From Natronobacterium haloterrestre (GTDB taxonomy: Archaea > Halobacteriota > Halobacteria > Halobacteriales > Natrialbaceae): a stretch of DNA of 64,000 nucleotides. The translations under genes and the position numbers were made by a program. The stretch is from the NCBI RefSeq assembly GCF_900112205.1, contig NZ_FOKW01000001.1, positions 682,001 through 746,000 of the forward strand. The letters run 5' to 3'. A model generated the notes under the pieces. That model saw nothing but the letters and a program-made list of their open reading frames with translations. It made no database searches and was not told the origin of the DNA. The stretch's first letter is position 1. Every line of letters starts with the position of its first letter. Positions 59,086 to 64,000 of this stretch are shown here, one piece after another.

Positions 59086-59760
59086 GTGGCACTGGTAACG
59101 ACCCTCGCGGGCGCGGTTTTCGGAATCGCGCTCGCCGCACCGCCCGGCCCGATGAACGCGATCATCGCGGAGGAGAGCGTCGTCCGCGGCTGGGCCGCCG
59201 GCTTCTGGGCCGGCCTCGGCGCGATGCTCGCGGACGTGCTCTTTTTCGTCCTGACGCTGCTCGGCGTCGTCGCCGTGATCGATCAGTACCCGACGATACG
59301 ACCGGTCCTCTACCTCGCGGGCGGCGTGCTCATGCTGTACTTCGCCGTCGGCGCGATCTCGGAGGCCCGATCGGCCGCGTCGTTCACGGACGGCGGGCGC
59401 GTCGAGTCCAAGGGGTTCCGGAAGACGTTCGCGCTCTCGCTGACGAACCCCTACCAGATCGGCTTCTGGCTCACCGTCGGCGTCGGCCTGCTCGAGTCCG
59501 GAACGCTCGACGTCTTCGCTCACGTGCCCGCGGTCGGCGACGCGCTCGCAGGCACGTTGATCGTCGAGACGGGATCGCCGGCGCTGCTGGTCGGCTTTTT
59601 CGCCGGCATCGGGGTCTGGATCGTCGCCTATCCCGCGGCGCTGTCGTCGGCGGGGCGGCGGGTCGATTCGCTCGCGCCCGTGATCGCGGCGCTGAGCGCG
59701 GCCGTGCTGGCCGGGTTCGGCGCGCTCTTCCTGGCGATGGGCACGATGGGTCTGCTGTGA
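59086..59760 (+). CDS. LysE family transporter
   Basis: A 224-residue membrane protein with six hydrophobic segments. The opening FGIALAAPPGPMNAIIAEES and later LSLTNPYQIGFWLTVG are the LysE/RhtB exporter signatures (amino-acid or metabolite efflux). It starts at GTG 59086. It diverges from copy C of the thioredoxin group and is convergent with the following gene (22-base gap). Substrate unknown. Confidence 0.85.
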   Translation: MALVTTLAGAVFGIALAAPPGPMNAIIAEESVVRGWAAGFWAGLGAMLADVLFFVLTLLGVVAVIDQYPTIRPVLYLAGGVLMLYFAVGAISEARSAASFTDGGRVESKGFRKTFALSLTNPYQIGFWLTVGVGLLESGTLDVFAHVPAVGDALAGTLIVETGSPALLVGFFAGIGVWIVAYPAALSSAGRRVDSLAPVIAALSAAVLAGFGALFLAMGTMGLL

Positions 59761-59781
59761 TCGGTTCCGGTCGGCGGTCGG

Positions 59782-60354
59782 TTAACACTCGAGCGTATCG
59801 AACGGCCCCTCGAGAACGATGTCGTCCGAACTCCCGTTCTCGGCGGTCGTATCCACCGTCGGCGTCCGCTCTTCCTCGAGTCCCCCCGACCCGAGGTCGT
59901 CGAAGACCGGGAGCCGGAACTCGAACCCCGTAACGACCGCGAACGCCTCGAGCGGGTCACGGAGGAGCGTATCGACACCGTCGGCGACGTACTCGGCACC
60001 CGCGGCGACCTCGATCGTCGCCGCACCCTCCGCCGAGCCGACGAGTTCGCCGCCGAACGCGGTGCCGGAGTCCGTAAGCGGCCCCAGGTGAAGCCGGACC
60101 CAGATGTGGGTATCGTCGCTCGAGCCGATCGTGAACGAACTGCCGCCTGTGAAACAGCCCTGGGTCTCGCGGGCAGTGGTGTTGGCGTTTGCCTCCGCTT
60201 GTGCCTCGTCGACCTGTCCGACGTTCTCCGCGACCCGATCGCTCGAGCCGGCATCGACGGCGCCGCCGGCAGCGATTGCGGGACCCGCCAGCAGCGCCAT
60301 CAGACAGAAGAAACCGACGGTGAGCAGCGGGACCGTTCGGCGGCTGTGACACAT
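59782..60354 (-). CDS. Secreted hypothetical protein
   Basis: A 190-residue protein with a Sec signal peptide (RRTVPLLTVGFFCLMALLAG, cleaved near AGPAIAAGG). The mature part is polar, with an all-beta domain (GCFTGGSSFTIGSSDDTHIW, VRLHLGPLTDSGTAFGGELV) and one conserved cysteine at each end. Family not recognised. ATG 60354 is chosen because it fits a signal peptide; the frame extends further upstream without one. Confidence 0.65.
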   Translation of the reverse strand: MCHSRRTVPLLTVGFFCLMALLAGPAIAAGGAVDAGSSDRVAENVGQVDEAQAEANANTTARETQGCFTGGSSFTIGSSDDTHIWVRLHLGPLTDSGTAFGGELVGSAEGAATIEVAAGAEYVADGVDTLLRDPLEAFAVVTGFEFRLPVFDDLGSGGLEEERTPTVDTTAENGSSDDIVLEGPFDTLEC

Positions 60355-60535
60355 TACAGGTACGTCGTTCGCTCGGAAGCAAGAAGACAACGGCCGCTTC
60401 TCACGCCGTGGAGACATGGAGATCACACTCGTTCGGTGTTCGAAGCGTGACCGACTCGGGGAACGATCTGCGTCGATCAGTACCGCTACCGACCTCTCCT
60501 CGGGCCCAACCGCCGAGGTCGCGGGGAGTTCCGCT

Positions 60536-61210
60536 TCAGTCCCCGAGCGCGGCGATCTCGTCCTCGAGCCACTCGCGGAACCACTTCACCCGTTTGAGCC
60601 GCTGGTGGGCGATGCTCTCGGCGGTGTCGCTCTCGACGCGGGCGGCCGCGTCGTAGCCACGTTCGAGGACGCGTTCGACCATTTCGTCGGCGTCCATGTG
60701 GGTCCGGGCCTCGTACCCCATCCGCAACAACATGAGGGCGGTCCCGTTGGCACCGATCTTGTCCAGCAGGTCGGCCTCGATGAGACACTGCGTCTCAAGG
60801 GCGACGTCGTTCAGGTCCCCCTGGTAGGAGTGGTGTTCGACGGCGCGACATACCTGCGTGATGAACGACTCGGGGTAGTCCGCGCGCGACTCGAGGTACT
60901 CGCGGGCGACGCGAGCGCCCGCCTCGGCGTGGAGTTCCTGGTCGGTCTCGAGTTTCGCCACGTCGTGAAACAGGGCGGCGACGCGCGTGACGTCGACGTC
61001 AGCGCCCTCCTCCCGCGCGATCTCCTCGGCGAGATCGACCACGTTGAGGATGTGGTTGTGCCGGTACTCCGCGGAGTGCCACGGATACCAGCGCATGCGA
61101 CCGCCCTCCTCCTCCTTTTCGACGCTAGCGGCGAGGTACTCGAAGACGAACGCCTTCATTTCCTCGAACTCGGCGTCGGACACCCTGGTTTCTTTTATTT
61201 CGACGCCCAC
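60536..61210 (-). CDS. HD domain phosphohydrolase
   Basis: A 224-residue protein with an HD fold: first His in RHNHILNVVDLAEEIA, the HD pair AALFHDVAK, further ligands in AVEHHSYQGD and LIEADLLDKIGANG. The last segments resemble the YedJ-type HD hydrolases. It would cleave phosphate esters; substrate unknown. GTG 61210 (VGVEIKETRV) is the likely start; longer in-frame extension (to 61327) reads as non-coding, and Met at 61159 is another option. Confidence 0.75.
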   Translation of the reverse strand: MGVEIKETRVSDAEFEEMKAFVFEYLAASVEKEEEGGRMRWYPWHSAEYRHNHILNVVDLAEEIAREEGADVDVTRVAALFHDVAKLETDQELHAEAGARVAREYLESRADYPESFITQVCRAVEHHSYQGDLNDVALETQCLIEADLLDKIGANGTALMLLRMGYEARTHMDADEMVERVLERGYDAAARVESDTAESIAHQRLKRVKWFREWLEDEIAALGD

Positions 61211-61431
61211 GAGAGATCCCTCCGCAGTAGACGAACGATAGTCATTGACAGAATGTTCGGTAGTTTCGCTCTTTAGCCTTTGGTTCGGGGTGCTGGACGC
61301 CGCGACGACAGTCACGGTTCCGATCACGACAGCGATTCGTCCCCGGACGGCGGTTCAGTCACCGGTATGTGACCGAACAACGTCCACCAACTTCCGTTAA
61401 AGTCAAACATACGGCCCGGGAACGTGGGGGT

Positions 61432-61848
61432 ATGAGCAGCGAACAGGAAGGTGAGTCGATCCGGTGTCTGGTCGCCAAGGTCGGCCTCGACGGCCACGAT
61501 CGCGGTGCACACGTCATCTCGCGCGCGTTCCGCGACGCCGGATTCGAAGTCATCTACTCGGGGCTTCACAAGTCGCCGGACGACATCGTACAGGCAGCCG
61601 TCCAGGAGGACGTCGACGTCCTCGGAATCTCCATCCTCTCGGGTGCCCACAACACGCTCGTTCCGAAGATCATCGACGGCCTCGAGGAGTACGACGCGGC
61701 CGACGACACGCTCGTTCTGGTCGGCGGCGTCATCCCCGAGGAGGACCGCGAGGGACTCAAGGAAGAGGGTGTCGCCGCCATCTTCGGTCCCGGGACGTCG
61801 ATCGAGGAGACCATCGAGTTCGTTCGCGAAAACGCACCCGAGCGATGA
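61432..61848 (+). CDS. mcmA2: Methylmalonyl-CoA mutase, B12-binding subunit
   Basis: A 138-residue cobalamin-binding protein. The motif LVAKVGLDGHDRGAHVISRA contains DGHDRG, whose His is the lower axial cobalt ligand; SILSGAHNTLVPKIIDGL and LVGGVIPEED are also characteristic. It binds B12 in the mutase that converts methylmalonyl-CoA to succinyl-CoA, as a separate small subunit (the large one is not in the window). The following MeaB gene overlaps its stop by four bases. Confidence 0.92.
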   Translation: MSSEQEGESIRCLVAKVGLDGHDRGAHVISRAFRDAGFEVIYSGLHKSPDDIVQAAVQEDVDVLGISILSGAHNTLVPKIIDGLEEYDAADDTLVLVGGVIPEEDREGLKEEGVAAIFGPGTSIEETIEFVRENAPER

Positions 61849-62954
61849 CCGAAGGCGGCGACGACGAACGACTGCTCGAGGAACTGCTCGCCGGGAAACA
61901 CCGGGCACTGGCCCGTACCATCTCCAAGATCGAGAACCGCGCGCCGGGGTATCGCGACCTCGTCTCCGAACTCTACGCCCACACCGGCGAGGCCGACGTC
62001 ATCGGGATCACCGGCTCGCCGGGGGCCGGAAAGTCGACCCTGGTCGACAAACTCGCCGAGGCCTACCGCGAGCGCGGCGAGACGGTCGGCATCATCGCGA
62101 TCGACCCCTCGTCGCCGTTCTCCGGTGGGGCCGTTCTGGGCGATCGTATCCGGATGGGATCGACCATCGGCGACATGGACGTCTTCGTCCGCTCGATGAG
62201 CGCCCGCGGGACGCTGGGCGGCCTCTCGACGGCGACGGCGGACGCCGTGAAGGCGATGGACGCCTTCGGCAAGGACAAAGTCATCATCGAGACGGTCGGT
62301 GCCGGACAGAACGAGATCGACATCGTCCGGACCGCCGACACCGTGGCCGTGCTCGTCCCGCCGGGGTCCGGCGACGACGTCCAGACCCTGAAAGCCGGTA
62401 TCCTCGAGATCGGCGACATCTTCGTGGTGAACAAGGCCGACCGCGACGGAGCCGACCGCACCGTTCAGGAGCTCAGGGACATGGTTGCGATGGACGCGGG
62501 CGACGGGTTCGGCATGTCGGGAGCGGGTCATCACGGGGCCGACGCGATGCAGATGGACGATCACGGCCACGACCAGGGCCACGGCCAGGCCCACGACCAG
62601 GACCCCGATCCCCACGGCGACGAACCCGAGACCTGGATCCCACCCATCGTCGAAACCATCGCCACCCACGGGACCGGCGTCGAGGAGTTCATCGAGGAAC
62701 TCGAGAACCACCAGCAGTACCTCGTCGCGTCCGGCACCCGCGCCGAGATGGCTCGAAAGCGGTACGCCGAAGAGATCCGAACCCTCCTGCGCGAGGACGT
62801 CCACGGCCTCCTCGAGGACGAACTCGAGGACGCTGGCGGGATCGACGACCTCGCGGAGGCCGTTCGGACCGGCGAGACCGACCCGTACACGATCGCGGAC
62901 GAGTTGCTCGAACCCGTCGAGATGTGTCTCGAGGATCTCGAGCGGGAGGGCTAG
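61845..62954 (+). CDS. meaB: MeaB/ArgK GTPase chaperone of methylmalonyl-CoA mutase
   Basis: A 369-residue G3E GTPase. Walker A is GITGSPGAGKSTLVDKL, followed by IIAIDPSSPFSGGAVLGDRI and RMGSTIGDMD, the Mg/Walker B region IIETVGAGQNEIDIV, and NKAD in FVVNKADRDG. MeaB protects the mutase from inactivation and gates B12 loading. A 40-residue insertion (about 226-265) is rich in His, Asp and Gln (HHGADAMQMDDHGHDQGHGQ), unusual for the family and able to bind metal. Overlap of ATGA with the upstream gene indicates translational coupling. Confidence 0.92.
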   Translation: MTEGGDDERLLEELLAGKHRALARTISKIENRAPGYRDLVSELYAHTGEADVIGITGSPGAGKSTLVDKLAEAYRERGETVGIIAIDPSSPFSGGAVLGDRIRMGSTIGDMDVFVRSMSARGTLGGLSTATADAVKAMDAFGKDKVIIETVGAGQNEIDIVRTADTVAVLVPPGSGDDVQTLKAGILEIGDIFVVNKADRDGADRTVQELRDMVAMDAGDGFGMSGAGHHGADAMQMDDHGHDQGHGQAHDQDPDPHGDEPETWIPPIVETIATHGTGVEEFIEELENHQQYLVASGTRAEMARKRYAEEIRTLLREDVHGLLEDELEDAGGIDDLAEAVRTGETDPYTIADELLEPVEMCLEDLEREG

Positions 62955-63017
62955 CGCGGTTCCCGCTCGCCGAATACCAACCGCACTCCTAAGAGCGTCC
63001 TCGTCTTATGGCCCCGT

Positions 63018-63986
63018 ATGAAAGCCCGAACAGTCCTCGGTACGGCGGTCGGCGCAGTCGGCGCGGCCGTCCTCGGGAACCGGCTGCTCACGAAGCGCGC
63101 TGGCGACCTCGAGAACCCGCTGCCCGGCATCGAACGAACGTACCGCTGGCGGGGGATCGAAACGACCTACACCGTCGCCGGCGACCCGAACGATCCGGAC
63201 CTGTTGCTGTGTCACGGCATCTACGCGGGTGCGAGCAGCCACGAGTTCGAACCGATCGTCGAGCGCCTCGCGGAGGACTACCGCGTCGTCGCAGTCGATC
63301 TGCCCGGCTTCGGGCGGTCGGAGCGCCCGCCGCTGGTCTACTCGTCGACGCTGTACGCCGAGTTCCTCCGTGACTTCGCGGAGGAGCGCCTCGAGAACCC
63401 GATCGTCGTCGCCTCGTCGCTGACCGGCGCGTTCGCCGCGGATGCCGCCGGCGAGACGGAGTTCAGCCACCTCGTGTTGATCTGTCCGACCGACGAGACC
63501 GCGCCCGAGCGATCGTGGCTGCGGACCCTCATCCGGTCGCCGATCGTCGGGACGACGGTCTTCAACCTGATCGCGAGCAAGCCCGCGATCCGGTACTTTT
63601 ACGATCGAGATGGCTACTACGATTCCGACCGAATCGACGAGGCGGAGGTCGAGTACGCCTGGGACAGCGCTCACCAGCCCGGCGCGCGGTACGCACCGGC
63701 CTCGTTCGCGTCGGGAACGCTCGACCCCGACTTCGATCTGGCGACCGAACTCGCGGCGCTGGAGACGCCGACGACGCTTGTCTGGGGCCGGGACGCCGAA
63801 CTCGTCCCGCTGCGGGAGGGCCGGGATCTCGCGGAGGCCGCGGACCTGGACCTGGTCGTCGTCGACTACGCGACGCAGTTGCCACACAGCGAACACCCGG
63901 AGCAGTTCCTCGAGTACCTGCTGGCGGAGCTGTTACACGCCGGGGCCGACGCTGACGTCGACGTCGATACTGGCCCAGGAGAATAG
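63018..63986 (+). CDS. Alpha/beta hydrolase
   Basis: A 322-residue hydrolase. A short hydrophobic N terminus (ARTVLGTAVGAVGAAVLGNR) may be a membrane anchor. The oxyanion region LLLCHGIYAGASSHEFEP, strand VVAVDLPGFGRSERPP, nucleophile elbow IVVASSLTGAFAADAAG (Ser, in an unusual A-S-S-L-T setting), acid WGRDAELVP and His LPHSEHPEQFLEYL are seen in order. Substrate unknown. The C-terminal ~15 residues are acidic. Confidence 0.82.
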   Translation: MKARTVLGTAVGAVGAAVLGNRLLTKRAGDLENPLPGIERTYRWRGIETTYTVAGDPNDPDLLLCHGIYAGASSHEFEPIVERLAEDYRVVAVDLPGFGRSERPPLVYSSTLYAEFLRDFAEERLENPIVVASSLTGAFAADAAGETEFSHLVLICPTDETAPERSWLRTLIRSPIVGTTVFNLIASKPAIRYFYDRDGYYDSDRIDEAEVEYAWDSAHQPGARYAPASFASGTLDPDFDLATELAALETPTTLVWGRDAELVPLREGRDLAEAADLDLVVVDYATQLPHSEHPEQFLEYLLAELLHAGADADVDVDTGPGE

Positions 63987-64000
63987 GACCCGGGTTTCGA

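Noticed and set aside
1-64000. CRISPR array or rRNA operon
   Set aside because: No regularly spaced direct repeats with unique spacers and no rRNA-like sequence were seen; the multi-copy repeats found are dispersed singletons.

Overview
The window reads as chromosomal DNA of a halophilic archaeon (class Halobacteria). The evidence is the very high GC content, strongly acidic predicted proteins, twin-arginine signal peptides on most exported proteins, many leaderless genes with a TATA-like box 25-30 bases before the start codon, and archaeal core genes (FEN1, RpoP, L37Ae, Pcc1, adenylosuccinate synthetase, phosphomevalonate decarboxylase type MvaD). The rhodopsin most resembles the deltarhodopsin type known from Haloterrigena, so a Haloterrigena/Natrinema relative is my best guess. 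That assignment is inference from memory, not a search.

Layout. 1-8.3 kb: a membrane-protein tail, M28 peptidase, NAD-kinase-like protein, a decayed membrane-protein gene, a proton-pump rhodopsin, endonuclease III, an ABC-2 exporter pair and mvaD. 8.3-11.5 kb: an AT-richer accessory islet with a FilR1-type regulator, a Tat-exported protein, a metzincin-like gene cut by an in-frame TAG, and a lipoprotein. 11.5-20.5 kb: M24 peptidase, NDH-2-like oxidoreductase, FEN1, a PQQ-propeller lipoprotein with a membrane protein, GNAT, amphi-Trp protein and MscS channel. 20.6-23 kb: tRNA-Gly(UCC) with a duplicated 3' end (integration scar), a Tat beta-propeller protein and a Trm9-like methyltransferase. 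23-27.8 kb: type IV pilus PilB/PilC. 28-35.7 kb: an ABC ATPase behind a DtxR-type operator, a UPF0058 protein, a large coiled-coil protein, a wHTH regulator, purA and a Trm112 homologue. 35.8-40.3 kb: DR2241-CbiX pair, BsuPI-type protein, DUF2797 and the L37Ae-RpoP-Pcc1 cluster. 40.5-50 kb: repeat-rich surface protein, DUF2103 protein, SurE, lipoprotein, polysaccharide flippase, MATE exporter and serine hydrolase. 50-55.6 kb: multi-PAS histidine kinase and topoisomerase I. 55.6-61.2 kb: three exported thioredoxin-like proteins, a methyltransferase, LysE-family exporter, secreted protein and HD hydrolase. 61.4-64 kb: methylmalonyl-CoA mutase B12 subunit, MeaB GTPase and an alpha/beta hydrolase.

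Most interesting signals: (1) a dispersed ~80-bp palindromic element with imperfect terminal inverted repeats and a central hairpin, found three times (27839, 48443, 58200), which I do not recognise as a described family; (2) the two-gene secreted-protein/metzincin cassette, whose protease frame is broken by one TAG; (3) a 21-codon upstream reading frame overlapping the topA start; (4) a 22-bp duplication of the tRNA-Gly 3' end 118 bp from the gene. No CRISPR array, rRNA operon or intact transposase was found.
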